Assembly (NCBI GenBank): GCA_947683625.1
Contig: CANTUR010000340.1
Coordinates: 434,001 to 498,000 of the forward strand
Direction: 5' to 3'
Origin: Mallotus nudiflorus
Taxonomy: Eukaryota; Streptophyta; Magnoliopsida; Malpighiales; Euphorbiaceae
DNA length: 64,000 nucleotides
Positions 1 through 12,728 of the stretch are shown piece after piece. The notes under the pieces were generated by a model. It saw nothing but the letters and a program-made list of their open reading frames with translations, searched no databases and was not told where the DNA came from. The translations under genes were made by a program, and so were the position numbers. Position 1 is the stretch's first letter; every line of letters starts with the position of its first letter.

Positions 1-149
1 TTATTACACTGAATAAAGTTTTAATTCTAGCATTTTTTATATTATTATTTCTAATTTTTTTTAATTTTTTATTTTTGCTACGAGTTTCAGATTCGAAAGA
101 ATTCTCGTTCCCTAGTGCCGGTTATAACTCCCCGGTTTGGGTCATAACA
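1..149 (+). repeat. 3' end of an LTR-like repeat, cut by the window edge
   Basis: This stretch ends in a conserved block (about 85-149: attcgaaagaatt, then ccccggtttgggtc, then the terminal ACA). The same block recurs at 6664-6721, where it closes the next repeat copy with gtcgtgaca. The ending resembles the 3' ends of plant LTR sequences. The rest of this copy lies outside the window, so its class cannot be settled here. Confidence 0.5.
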
Positions 150-181
150 GTATATGGATATTTTTGTCTTTTCCTATTTTA

Positions 182-183
<2 letters not shown>

Positions 184-227
<44 letters not shown>

Positions 228-228
228 C
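184..228 (+). repeat. (AAT)n microsatellite
   Basis: About 15 AAT units lie inside the 5' part of the LTR-like repeat. On either strand this yields only poly-Ile or poly-Tyr open frames, which are not genes. Confidence 0.95.
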
Positions 229-2005
229 ATGACATATACTTTTTTGGGTTTTCTCTCTCCCCTTCTTTCTTTTTTCCCTTTTTTTCTTTTTTTTCTTTTC
301 ATCTTCTTCTTCCTCCCTGCGCATTGCGTAGCACCACCAAGACCCACAATACGCCTTCACTAGCTACTGTAGACCACCACCGAGCTTCACCCCTTCCCTT
401 CCTACCCTCATGCCGTCTTCTGAAGCCCTTTCCTCCCTTTTTTCGATGCGAAACAATGAAGACAGTAGCTTTTTCACAGTAATGCCAATGATTTTAGCTC
501 GAGTTTATGGGCTCGTTCGACTCCTCTCAGTCTGGGTAAGCTTGTTTTCAACTCGGTTCAAGCTAGAAACGTTCGGTAATCAATATATCTTTAAGTTTTA
601 GTTTAGGTATATTTAGGTTTTTTTTTTTTAATTTTTTTTAGTTTGATTTAACCTTAATGCCTTTAGAAATGTTGTTGTGTGAAGATTAAGCTATTCAAAT
701 ATATTTTTGTTTAATTTTTCTGAATTATTTTGATTTTTTAGTGTTTTGGTTTCCGGCGAGTCACTATTCTGGTGACCTTGCCAGAGAAATTTTATATTTT
801 TAATAAAATTTTTAGATTATTTGGATTATAGTTTGTGAAAGAAGTATATGAAAATTGTGATCTGATTATTTATTATGAATTTTTGAAAGTTTATGTGAAA
901 AATGAATTTTTGAAAAAATTAATATAAATTGGTAAATTTGATGTTTTAATTGAAATTATTGTTAATTAATATTTTTTGAATAATTTTGCAGTAATAATTA
1001 GTATTAAAATAATTTTTATGAATTATTTACTATTTTTAACTAATTAATAATAATTTCCAGAATTATATTCAAATAATAAGTTTATTTACTATTTTTGTGA
1101 TTAAATGAAATTTTAACTATTTTTATTACATATTTGAACTATTTAAATAATTATTTGTGAATTGTACTATTTAATTTCGAATAATTGAAAATTGAATTTT
1201 TATTAATATTATACAAATTATTTGAGATTTATTAATAATTAGCTTTAAGGTATTTATTATTTAAATAACTTGAGTTGAGGTATTTTATTGATTTTATGGA
1301 TTTTAATAATTTTTTAATAAATTATTATTATATTCTTGGTTGTTGGGTATTTTGGTTTTCGATTGGGTCAATTGTATAGTTTGGGGTCCAACCGAAGAAG
1401 TTGTGCTTGCAGGATTAGTTCTACTTTTAGTAGAGAGACGTCCATTTTACAGAGGAGACTCTGCCGAATTTTTGATAGAATTCTCGTAAAACATGACATC
1501 GGGTCGATCCTGAGGTTTTAATTTTTGGTCGAGTCGTGTCTTAGATTGAGTCTTTCTCTAGAATTTCTAGAAGTATAAAATTAGGAATCCAATTCTAATA
1601 CTATTATTATTTATTTTCTGTAGTTGTGTCAAGACTGAGGCCTATTGGACCATACCAATCTATTTATTTTAGAGGAGCGCACAACTATGAGTTATTATCT
1701 TATGTATGCATCGAATGTAGAATACATAATTATGAGCATCCATAATTTTATAATGTAATTAAATATGAATTATTTTACTAAATGATTATGTATATGTTTG
1801 GTATATACTTAGCATATATTTGGTATATCTTTGGTATACATTTGGTATATACTCAGTATATATTTCATAAATAAGTGGTATATTTCTTTAAAAATGGATG
1901 TTATCATGTTTAAATTATGCATTTTATTATTTTTAATAATTATATGATTTATTTGAAAGATAACAGTAGAACATGCTATCTAGTGGGCTGCACTATGACT
2001 GTATA

Positions 2006-2877
2006 TGATACGGAACCTCTAAGAATAAGCTTGAGAACCACCTCTTTATGTATTCGAACCCCCGAAGCATTAACTTGAAAACCCCAATAGTCAATTCAAC
2101 AACATCCCCTAAGAATGGCTAGAAATCATATTACTTAGATGATTAAAGAATTAGAATAAAGAAAACTCGTTTCTAAATTCTAATTTTGAAACACTCTACA
2201 AGAAGATGATCAATCTATTTGAATGTTCCTTAAAGCATGTATTCTACACAAGAACACAAAGATAAAAGCAAAACAGCCTTTAGGTTTTAAAACTTCAATT
2301 CTCCATAATAATCTTCCCAAGTTACATAAAATAAGACCTTTATATAGGTTTAAAGAAACCCTAAATAAAAAATAATTACTATCCTAACTAAACTAGAAAA
2401 TAAAATCCTTCTTAAACAAGAAAATATAATTCTACCTAAATAATAAAATATAATCCTGATTACATTCAGATTGACATATGCAGCACGTTGTTGCACACTT
2501 TTCACCATAATTAATCCTGAATTGATGGAAACCCAAAACATAAAAGTTATAGCCCTTGATGTAGGCGTTAATCAGCATCTTGAATCACTTCATTTGGATT
2601 TATATTGAGTGAGATAAGACCCATTTACTGATGTATATTCAGTCTGCCCAGTATTGTACATGACCTGATAATATTTCATAATTTTAACCCATGAAGACAA
2701 TCGAATTATCTCCAACTTTCTTCATCAAAGTTGTAGCACTATGTGTCAGCTTTCTATATGATTTTGAATTAACTCAATCCAACAACTGTAGAGAAATATA
2801 TGACCAAAACACTAAAGTAGGCTACCAAAAGATGAATTGATAAAAATTAAATCTTGGATCATATTAGGATCATATCA
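2006..2877 (-). repeat. 3' LTR of the gag-only gypsy element
   Basis: This 872-bp copy is closely similar along its length to 5050-5879. Its right edge is set by the terminal CA at 2877 followed by the PPT. Its left edge is the TGATA after the TSD GTATA. Confidence 0.9.
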
Positions 2878-3082
2878 TTCCCTTCCTCTTGAAGATAATT
2901 CGTCCTCAAATCAGCCCCATGTTCTAAAGTTGGTATATTCCAACATCCCCCAGGATCAAACACTAACATTTTGGTTGAAAATTTTTCCTTCACAACATGC
3001 ATTATATCACTTATTTCTAAATGAAGTATGTCATCATGGTAAACCTATTCAAAATAACAAAACTAGACAATTGATTATGAAT

Positions 3083-4033
3083 TTAGTTAGTGATAAACAA
3101 AACATCTTTGTACATAGGTACAAGTACAGGTTGACTCATATCACTCATTTTTTCACACACATTAATATTCTTTTCACTTATGTCTAGCTTGTTTTCTCTC
3201 ACCAAGTATTTCCCATTTTCCTTATTTTTCTCACTCGACTCATTTTCAACACGTAGCTCACTTTCTTCTTTTATCTTAACTTCATTGGTTTCCGTCCCCA
3301 AATTATTCCTAAATGAAGATGGAAACTCTTCATTGTGTTGATTAATGCATGGGTCTTTAAAAGTTGTTTTCGATGGTAAGGTTTCAACTTGGCACTCCTC
3401 CTCCTTACTCTTCACTTCAACTTGTTGTTCAACCACTTCAATGACTCCAACACTTTCATTCTTCTTAGAATTACACACTATGATTTTCTCAAAAATACTC
3501 ACTATCTTTTCATACTCCAAAGCATATTTAATTACTACCTTCAAAGATATAGAAGGTTTATATTGTACATCCATCTCCAATCTCTTAGCATTCTCATGCT
3601 TAAGCCCACTAATAAATTTTGTAACTTGCCACCTTTCAGAACCATCTACATCACTTGCTATTACAAACAACTTAAACTTTTTAATATATTCATCAACACA
3701 CATTTTATCACATTGTTTAAGCCTCTGCAATTTAACATAGAATTTATTCCTAACATCTTGAGGAATAAAATGTCTAGTCATATACTTTTTCATTACTTTC
3801 CAATTTCTAACCTCACTATACCCATTCATTCTCCTTAATGACATCAAATCTTCCCACCACATAACAGCATGACCAAAACATTTACGAGAAGCAATTCTGC
3901 ACTTTTGGAAATCATAATATATTTTAAAAGAATCAAATATCTCTTCCATTTGTTGCACCTATTTCAAGTAAACATAAGGATCTTTTCTACCATGAAAATA
4001 AAGTATGTCCATAATTTCCATTTGGTTTGACAT
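3083..4033 (-). pseudogene. gag pseudogene of the gypsy element
   Basis: The frame from ATG at 4033 reads through FHGRKDPYVYLK to an in-frame TAG at 3959-3961, then continues open to 3083 for about 290 residues. Features of the plant retrotransposon gag family (Retrotrans_gag type) are visible: the FHGxxDPxxYL block, AVMWWEDL, and a KFISGLK segment. The stop sits where related proteins normally carry a Trp after YLE/K, so a single TGG-to-TAG change explains it (family knowledge). The C-terminal part is Glu/Lys-rich and I see no CCHC zinc knuckle. No pol frame follows. This encodes a structural capsid-like protein, now broken. Confidence 0.85.
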
Positions 4034-5049
4034 TGCTGCAAAAAAAAAATAAATGTTAATAAAATAAAGAAAAATAATTCAAGGACCTCACAAGCACTCC
4101 CTCATGTGTTTGCACTCAAATGATAGGGATGGTCACTCATGTTTAACTAAAAAAAAAAATTCACTCACGGGTTTCCTCACACCACTTGAGCTAATTTCTT
4201 TTATGTTCTTAAGTGAATCACACTTTGAGAACAATTCAAATAGTTTGAAGCAATTCAAGTAGAATTCCAAAACTGAAATTTGCAAAACATGTTTGAAGCA
4301 ATTTTGTCACCAGAAAAAAAAAAGACAATTCAGAAGCAATAAATTAGGAAAACTCAAATAGATGCAAAAGACATGTGAAAGAAATACAAAGATCTTCTAG
4401 AATAGAAAAAAATGAATTTAGAAGTTATTTTAAGAAGCAAAGTCAAATCTGCCTCAATAAGTAATATTCCTTAATATGCAAGTATTGTAAAGATATGCAA
4501 AATCCTTAATATACAAGGAATACAAGATATGACAAGATCTAGTTAGAAATGTCAATTATAAACCAAATAGAATTGGGAAATCTAAATCAGACCTGATGAG
4601 GATATTAATTACTCAAACAATATTCCTTAATGAGCAAGAAATGGAAGGATATGCAAATTAGACCTGATTAGGATATAAAGCACTCAAGAATCTCAATTCT
4701 TCCTTTTTAAATAACTTTCTTTATTTTTTCACGAATTTTTTTTTACTTCTTTTTCTTTTCAAATTTATTTCTTCTTCTTCTTCTTCCTTTTTTTTTTTGT
4801 ACGAATTTTTTTTTAAACATTCATCTATGAACACAAATCTAAATTTTAGAATGCAAAACAATTGACTGAATTAAAGAAAAAAATAAGATCAAGACTAACA
4901 AACAAGAACAAAGAACAAAACACAAGAATGAAGAACAAAAAAAAAAAAGAACAGAATTTAAAAGAATAAGAAAAATATAAGAAATTAAGATTAAGAATGA
5001 AAATTATAAAAGATAAAACTTGATCTAGAGCTAAAGCTCCAATACTAAA

Positions 5050-5879
5050 TGATATAGAACCTCCAAGAATAAGTTTGAGAACCCCTTTATGTATTCGAAC
5101 CCCCGAAGCATTAACTTGAGAACCCCAATAGTCAATTCAATAACATCCCCTAAGAATGGTTAGAAATCAAATTACTTAGATGATCAAAGAATTAGAATAA
5201 AGAAAACTCATTTCCAAATTCCAATTTCGAAACACTCTACAAGAAGATGATCATTGTACTTGAATGTTCCTTAAATCATGTATTCTACACAAGAACATAA
5301 AGATAAAATCAAAACCTTTAGGTTTTAAAATTTCAATTCTCTATAATAATCTTCCTAAGTTACATAAAATAAGACCTTTATATAGGCTTAAAGAAACTCT
5401 AAATAAACCCTAATTAATATCCTAACTAAACAAGAAAATAAAAATCCTTCTTAAACAGGAAAATATAATTCTACCTAAATAATAAAATAGAATCCTGATT
5501 ACATTCGGATTAACATATGCAGCACGTTGTTGCACACGTTTCACCATAATTAAACCAGAACTGATGGAAACCCAAAACATAAAAGTTATAGCTCTTGATG
5601 TAAGCTTTAAGTAACATCTTGAATCACTTCATTTGGATTTATATTGAGTGAGATAAGGCCCATTTACTGATGTATATTCAGTCTGCCTAGTATTGTACAC
5701 GACCTGATAATGTTTCATAATTTTAGCCCATGAAGACGATCGAATTAACTCCAACTTTCTTCATGAAAGTTGTAGCACTATGTGTTAGCTTTCCATATAA
5801 TTTTTAATTACCTCAATCCAACAACTTTAGAAGAAAAATTGATAAAAATTAAATCTTGGATCGCATTAGGATCATATTA
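5050..5879 (-). repeat. 5' LTR of the gag-only gypsy element
   Basis: This 830-bp copy is the transcription-side LTR on the minus strand. The PBS remnant adjoins it at 5036-5047. The terminal CA has decayed to TA at 5878-5879, and the TSD GTATA follows. Confidence 0.9.
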
Positions 5880-6729
5880 GTATATGTAACAATGCGTTAG
5901 ATTTTAGGGTTGAGATTATGAAATTATTTGATGTGAAGCTTGATTATTTAATTATTAAGAATTTTTGTGAGAGTGTAGTGTGATTGCGAAAGCTCAGTTG
6001 ACCTAGTGTCTTGAGACCAATCACACTAATAGTGAGATTGCGGGAGCTCAGTTGGCTTAGTGTCTCGGGACCAGTCTATTATCCAAAAATGGAAAAGAGA
6101 ATTATTTTGGAATTAAGTAACCCTGTTGGCTAGTGAGATTTGTTGATTGAAGTTGCAAACTATTTAGGGTTCTACTCTGATTCTTCACCTAAAACAAAAT
6201 TTTTTGCATTTTTATTACATAAAAGTGGATTTTAGCATATGTGTGAAATGCATTTATATATATTTATACTGATGTTTGACTATATATGACTTTAGGTTAC
6301 ATGTATATATATTATAATAATTTACTTAGTGAAGTTTGACTCCCTTCAATATTTTTTTTATAGGATCTTCTACCTCAGACCTCCCCGTGATACTATTCGC
6401 CGGACTATTTCCTCCTCGACTAATTTGTGTAAATACTAAATAGTTATTTTCTTGTATTTTTAGTAATCAATGCACTAGTAGCATTATTGTATTGGTAGTG
6501 TGTTGTATTATTAGAAACCTTGTACTTGAATATTGTATGGAAATATTTTTATTATGTTATAAAATAAATATTTTCTTTTATATTAAATAAAATTTTAATT
6601 CTTGCGTATTTTTATATTATTATTGTATGTGTTCTTATTTTTAAGGCTTGCGATAAATTTCGGATTCGAAAGAATTTCTATTCCCTAGCTTCGGTCATGA
6701 CTCCCCGGTTTGAGTCGTGACAATTTTTA

Positions 6730-7456
6730 TCTATTTCTATTACTTTTTTTGCATTTTTAGTATTTTTATTACATTTTATCATTTTTGTTATTTTTATGCC
6801 GTCTTTTGATAAACTAGCTAGTTTATCATAAAATTAATATTTTCATGGTAAAAATTGCATTTTTATCACTTCCAGTATTTTATTTTTGCATACTTATTAT
6901 TTTCATCATATTTGTTGCATTTTAGTATTTTTCTTGCTTTTATTTTCATTTTTGAAAATTTGCTATTTTTATTGTAAAGTTAATGTTTTTATGGTAAAAA
7001 TTGCATTCTTATCGCTTCTATTATTTTATTTCTGCATATTTATTATTTTTATTATATTTGTTATATTTTTATTATTTTTTCTTGCTTTTATTTTCATCTT
7101 TGATAAATTTGCTATTTTTATCATAAAATTAATATTTTTATGGTAAAAATTGCATTTTTATCCCTTTTTATTATTTTAACTCTACACATTTATTATTTTT
7201 ATTATGTTAGTTGTATATTTACTATTTTTGTCATAAAGTTTTATTTTCCTGTTTGATGAATTTGCTATTTTTATCATAAAGTTGATATCTTTATGATGAA
7301 AATTGTATTTTTATCACCTTTATTATTTTAATACTGCATTTTTATTATTTATTATGTTTTTTTATTTATTTATACCATTTTATTTTATTTTTGATGAATT
7401 TGTTATTTTTGTCATAAAGTTCACATTTTTATGGTGAAAATAACACTTTTATCATT

Positions 7457-7547
<91 letters not shown>

Positions 7548-7790
7548 GTTCATTATTCTTGTCACTCTCTTTATTTTCTCTCTTGATAAATTTATTATTT
7601 TTATCATAAAGTTTACATTTTTATGGTGAAAATAATATTTTTTTATCACTTTTATTATTCTATTACATTTTTATTATTGGTGATTATTTTCATTTTATTT
7701 ACCTTAATTATCTTCTTTGGTAAATTGATTATTTTTATATTTTCTTGTCATGAAAATCCCATTTTTATAATAAAAAAGATGACTGTACAC
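6730..7790 (+). repeat. Degenerate tandem repeat, period about 140-153 bp, 6-7 units
   Basis: The motif atggtaaaaattgcattttt or a close variant recurs at 6845, 6991, 7140, 7293, 7431 and 7623, with a weaker form near 7749. Spacings are 146, 149, 153, 138, 192 and about 126 bp. Each unit also carries a gataaattt-gctatttttatcataaa block. The unit at 7431 is enlarged by an (ATT)n tract. The sequence is strongly T-rich on this strand and non-coding. It probably belongs to the LTR of the Tat/Ogre-like element whose PBS is at 8650 (inference). Confidence 0.8.
7461..7545 (+). repeat. (ATT)n microsatellite, about 28 units
   Basis: Uninterrupted TTA/ATT repeat inside one unit of the 146-bp tandem array. 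It accounts for that unit's extra length. Confidence 0.95.
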
Positions 7791-8649
7791 CAAAATACCT
7801 AAATTTCAAAATCTTGCATCATGTAGTTTCATTAGCATCTTTGTTTGCTTATTTGTTTAATTGCTTTTTACTGTGTTAATTATATATGAATGAAAAATAT
7901 ATATAATTGTCATATATGTGATGTGTGCTTGCATGTGTATAAAAGCTAACCTTTATTTTGCAGGTTTATTAGAATAGAATTTTCTATTTTATTTTACATT
8001 TTGATGTAATTAATAGAATAGGAAATTTCTAAGGCAATGTAATCCTTAATCCCGACTCCCCTTTTTATTTTCTAATTTGGATGTATTTATTAAAATAGGC
8101 TTTTCCAAGGGTTGTAATTTTTAATCCCTTTCCCCCGTTTCTTTTTATTTTGTTTATTTTGTCTATTATTATTTCTTGCATGCTTGCTTATGTGTTGTGT
8201 GGTACTTGCTGCTTGTTTGCATCATTACTTGCCTAGTTGATGTGATTGGTGAATGGTTGTTTATTTGCTTATTTCATTATGTATGTGCATCAACACTAAT
8301 TATCCTGCTTTCCAATTTTCATTTAAATTCACTAACAATCAAAAGTGGTAAATACATTATATAACCAAAATTAGGGTGAAGTAATGGGTAATTAAGCAAT
8401 GTATAATAAGAAATAGGATAAGTAACTCCTACCCCCGAACCTGGAATCTCTGGTTAGGAAAGTGAGTTCTTAATTCACTTTCTCCTGAATCAATCAGGTG
8501 GCAACTCCAATCTGTATAGCCTATTCAAAAAGACCTTCCTATAATCAATAACAACCAGTAGATGGTTGCCATTAGCTTATGTGTTTCGACATCACACTAA
8601 TCCTGTTCTTGTCCCATCATCCACAAAAATAGGAGTGCATATAGGTTTT
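7791..8649 (+). repeat. Probable 3' part of a Tat/Ogre-like LTR
   Basis: This is non-coding and rich in T, with short motifs such as ttttgcagg and tcctacccccgaacctgg. It ends near 8640 (aggagtgca), about ten bases before a TGGCGACTCC-type PBS. That LTR-end/spacer/PBS arrangement is characteristic of the Tat/Ogre lineage of Ty3 elements. The left boundary and partner LTR were not found, so the call rests on the PBS alone. Confidence 0.45.
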
Positions 8650-8667
8650 TGGCGACTCCATTGGGGA
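8650..8667 (+). other. Tat/Ogre-type primer-binding site
   Basis: TGGCGACTCCATTGGGGA differs by two bases (CATTGG against CGCTGG) from the form I recall for plant Tat/Ogre elements, which is thought to be primed by a tRNA-Arg 3' end. It lies about 10 bp after the presumed LTR end. Confidence 0.55.
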
Positions 8668-10776
8668 TAACTGATTGAAGGGGTATGAATGAAAGATTGT
8701 TTCTTAGTATGCATAACTTATTTATTCACCTTCGCAATAGTTTAACTAAATTTCACTACATTCGCCACGTGCATCCCATGGTCCCTAATCCCCTAATAAT
8801 ATTAAATGATATTGCTACCATGATTCCACTCAAGTTATGGGGTGACGAGATTAGTATTATCACCTTTAGCCTTTATTCGATCAAGAAAAGTTGTAGGGCT
8901 TAAAGTGATGTGGTCCGACTCCCAAGTCCAAAATGGGTTATAGTTTTTTTTTAGTAGGTAAAAGAATGCTAGACTCACTAATCGGAGTTTGTAACCTTAG
9001 TCATATCTGGGCATTCTTGCTAAAGAAGCCCTTAGCCGTAAGCTCGACTTAGCCCATATAAATAAAACCAATAGAAATTTCCCTTAGGGTCCCACCTAGC
9101 TCTTGCATGATTATCCTTTCTCAATGTCTCCATCTGACCTGACATTTGCAAGTGACGTGACATCTTTAGTTTCTTTCACTAATTGCAGTTATTATGTCAG
9201 TTCTCATAAACTACCCATGCTTAGACTTATATGATCGTTGTCTACCTTATGTAAGCCCAATGCATAAGGAATGAAAAGAATCACACGCCTTAGTTTGGAT
9301 AGTCCATAAGAATTAACAAATAATGGCATCTTTTGAGGATGGAACTTATAAGATCCATTTGTCCTTATCAGACTAGATGGATGAATTAGGAATTTAACGA
9401 GATCATCGATGTTCATGTTGGAAGAATCGAATTATAAACTACCAAACAAAACTTTTATGTTTCTTGGTAAATATACAGAATATCGATGATGGGGACACAA
9501 ACTTGGATCCCTCCTATTGACTATAGTTTATGTGCTCGCGGGCACACGTGGACTATAAATGCCACTTATGACCCAGTGATTGGGCCTCTTATTGACATTG
9601 TATGTTTACCTTGAGTACATTTAAGTATCGTTCCCTAGGTTACCTCTTAAATCTAATCAACATGAATTGAAATAGTTTAGTCCGAGAGCAAAATCATAGT
9701 CCTCCAATGGAATTTGTAAATATGAGAAATTAAACTTGCTAGGAATTGAGTTCATTATAATCATTTGGTAACCCTAATCAATGAATCTATTAATCTTGCA
9801 TATCATGAGTTCCTTTAAACAATACTTACATTTTTTCAAGAACTAAAGATTTGTTTCATACCCATAATTAAAGTCATTCAAATTTAGTTCTCATTAAAAT
9901 TTAACAATCCTTAAGATTATGAATTATGAAGCATTACTCAATTAAGGATTTCTCTATTTATATTGTCTCCAATTATATATAAAAGAATTCATGTCCATAA
10001 AGCAATTAGAATTATGATTTTTCAATCTATAACCTGACCAAAATCATGTAAATGATGAACAAACATTAATCAACACTAAGATTAATGAACATAATCTAAA
10101 AAAAACTAATAGATGCATTAAACTAGAAAACTTAAATCATGATCCAATAAATAAATCCTAAAAACAAAAAGCTTGGCCTAACATACTGAAAATTATTCGA
10201 GCAAAATAACAAGTTAAACCCATAAATAATTACAAAAGAAAACAGAAATAAAGTAGGAAAAGAATCTATGATTAAACTCTTTTATCTTCATGAACTCCAC
10301 TATTGATCTCTTCTTTTAGGCTTCTTATGTCTCCAAGTGCTTGTTCTTTTTTTTTTTTAAATGTGACCTAAAACTCTCCTTATATAGTCTCTACTAGTTG
10401 CCTTTAAAATCCCTCTAAACATGCCTCTTATAAATTAATATGCATAGGTTATGAAAAACCTATAACCACAACAAAAACTTCATAGTAGCTTACGAAGCAA
10501 ACTTGCAACCATAACAAAAACTCCAAGGATAACTTCATAACCTAAACCTACGATCACAGCAATAACTCCATCCTTAAACTATGCTCCAAACCTACTTCTA
10601 AGTATCTCGAAGTACTCCTTACCTAACAAATAAGAACAAAAAAACCTACAATGTAATGAAGATAACCCTATTTTTAATTATTAAAAAACCTAAAAACTTA
10701 TCCATAATAACCTAAAAACTAATGTAAATTATACACAATCAAGGAATGTACTTCTAAGAAAATAAGGTTAGATTAC
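8668..10776. other. Non-coding stretch, probably decayed retrotransposon interior
   Basis: No reading frame longer than about 70 codons and no recognisable domain occurs in either direction. The first kilobase is of near-average composition and probably the leader of the Tat/Ogre-like element. From about 9680 on the sequence is AT-rich and holds a TATA-like ctatataagga on the minus strand near 10385. I see nothing else that can be named. Confidence 0.4.
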
Positions 10777-12551
10777 ATGAAATTGATACAGTTGTGCATG
10801 AAATACCTCTAGTTGACCGCAAATAATGTTTGTGTTGAAATTGATAAAATTGGGTCATTAAGTAAACCATTAATGAATGAAGATGAAGATGAAGATGAAA
10901 AACAGGATAAAGTGGTGTTGGGTTTTATAATGCAATATGCAATGAAAAATAAAATTTTTAACCATAAAATCCTAAACCTAGATCCATGTAATTTAAGTAG
11001 ATTGATTAAGAGGGTTTTCGAACACTCATCAAGATGATCTTATGACAAGATAGTTGGAAGGAAGAGAGGAGATTTGCTTCAATGACATCCTACCTCTAGC
11101 TTTTTATGTCTTCTTATCATATTAAGATGCTGCCAATAAGACCACATCCTCTACCGGTATCCACAAGAACAAAGTGATCCAAAGTAGTGTTAGTGTACTA
11201 GCACCTTTGTTGTCTTACTTTTATTTTTCTTTCTATGTGTGTTTCTTTTCCCAAAAGAAGTATGAGAATAATTGCCTTAGCTAACCCTAGAGAAGGAGAC
11301 ATTTATATATACATCCTATCTAGGGTTTCTCTTACCAAAACAGTTTTGGTAAAATTAAACTTCCTTTTCTACTTTGATTTTAATTCCAAATTAGAATCCT
11401 TTCCTATTTATTTAAATAACTCTTACCTTAAATAAATTAGTAAATAAATAAATACTACTATAAATATAAATAATATTTAATCTTTATGTAAGATTAATAT
11501 ATATATATATAATTAACCCAAGTCTGCTTTGAGCTTGTTTTAAGTGTGCAACCCTATAGGTTCACATAACGTTGGTAGTAAGCCTAATATTCCTATTTAA
11601 GACCACAAGTTATGATTGGTCTCTAGTAAGACATTATGACTACTCAAGTTGTGTAAAGGTTGATAATCCAATATAACGTAATACACAATGTGTACTATAG
11701 TCCTTTTGTCATATAATATCTTGATTAAACATAAGGCATGGATTATGTCATCCTTATATTGTTCAATTATATTGTTCCTCAATCCCAAGTAGACTGATAT
11801 TGATAATTCTTTATCTGATATTGATAACCCTTTATCAATACTTCTAGCATGGCTATGCATTTCTTTTTAGTCTAACTCATTAAGAGGGCTTATAAATATC
11901 TTCTTAAAATAACTGAGGGAATCATTCTATCTTAATCACTCACATTCCTTACACAACTCATTATATATCCAATCATAACCTATTTTACCTTCCGATTAAA
12001 GATGGTGTAGGGATATGTCAAAATACAAAACTTATCATATAGGAAACCATGGCGATCTTAGGTCAAAGGAATTAAATAATGCTATTGTGATGAGAATTAC
12101 CTATGATAATAATCCATGTGATATTCTTATAATGGGTCGATCCAGTACATCATTTCTCTAAATATGTACTATGAGTTTGAATTAATATCTCATACACATA
12201 ATTAGTTAACTTAATCATCAGTCAACCTTATACTAGTTTTTATTCGTTGTTATTCCCACAACAATAATTGACTAAGGATATTTATATTAGAATTAAAGTA
12301 TCACCTAAGAGTTTTACTACTAAGTCATGTACTTAATGATCTTAGGTAAAATTAACTAATCAAGGATAATACTAGAATTAGCCAGTAATAATAAAAATGC
12401 ATCTTTATTAATAAAATAAAAATGTGACAAAGTTAAAGTATGACCATTACATAATTGATTTAGGGCATAACACTAAGAAGTGGAAGATGAAAATATGAGA
12501 GATGAAGAAGATGATGACTATCAAGATGGAAATTCAGTAGATAATGATTAA
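10777..12551 (+). pseudogene. Acidic C-terminal reading frame split by a solo LTR
   Basis: A frame begins at ATG 10777, meets a TAG at 10810-10812, then is open from 10813 into the solo LTR at 10916. If the LTR and one copy of the TSD are removed, base 10915 joins 12484 in frame and the frame continues for 22 more codons to TAA at 12549-12551. The joined tail is extremely acidic: repeated Glu-Asp pairs before the insertion, and DEEDDDYQDG followed by NSVDND after it. The in-frame continuation across a 1.56-kb insertion supports a real former coding end. The family is not recognised; acidic tails occur in many transposases and chromatin proteins. Upstream coding sequence could not be followed. 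Confidence 0.45.
10916..12478 (-). mobile_element. Solo LTR of the copia family present at 47919-56631
   Basis: This 1563-bp sequence runs from TGTTGGG to a decayed end CACTAAGA (CACTAACA expected). It is flanked by perfect 5-bp TSDs AGTGG (10911-10915 and 12479-12483). It matches the reverse complement of the LTRs of the large copia element, for example the aagatagttggaaggaagag block and the tagggtttc block. No internal sequence remains, which is the signature of LTR-LTR recombination. Confidence 0.93.
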
Positions 12552-12673
12552 TTCGGTTTATACGTGATTGTAATTAATTACTAGTTAATTGTAATTTTAA
12601 TTGTTAGATAATTAAATATTAATGTTCAATTACAAATTGTATTACTTATAATGTATTTAATTTCAATTAATTT

Positions 12674-12728
<55 letters not shown>

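Larger units (their letters stand above)
2006..5879 (-). mobile_element. Complete non-autonomous Ty3/gypsy element (gag only, LARD-like)
   Basis: The direct repeats 2006-2877 and 5050-5879 begin TGATA and end ATCATATCA or ATCATATTA. They are flanked by identical 5-bp TSDs GTATA (2001-2005 and 5880-5884). Read on the minus strand, a decayed tRNA-iMet-type PBS (TAGTATTGGAGC for TGGTATCAGAGC) lies just inside the right LTR at 5036-5047. A PPT (AAGAGGAAGGGAA, 2878-2890) abuts the left LTR. The only coding remnant between them is a gypsy-type gag. No protease, RT, RNase H or integrase is recognisable in the roughly 2.2-kb interior, so it would have depended on another element's enzymes. Confidence 0.92.
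150..6721 (+). repeat. AT-rich LTR-like repeat, copy 1 (interrupted by the element at 2006-5879)
   Basis: Positions 150-2005 and 5885-6721 read as one repeat once the nested element and one TSD copy are removed. Parts of it match the reverse complement of 19975-21868: the block near 6240-6546 (gtgtgaaatgcattt, the cagacctcc block, cttgaatattgtatg) and the block near 960-1300 (aattatttactatttttaac). It is non-coding, with a pyrimidine-rich 5' part after an (AAT)n tract and a GC-richer 1330-1560 section. I infer a large Ty3-type LTR or a non-autonomous derivative. No gag or pol is seen and its start is not resolved. Confidence 0.5.

Noticed and set aside
142..363. Open frames on both strands with poly-Tyr or poly-Ile runs
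   Set aside because: They are translations of the (AAT)n microsatellite and the adjacent pyrimidine-rich tract in an LTR-like repeat.
2837..3838. Plus-strand ORFs opposite the gypsy gag
   Set aside because: Antisense shadows of the minus-strand gag. No domain or codon pattern supports them.
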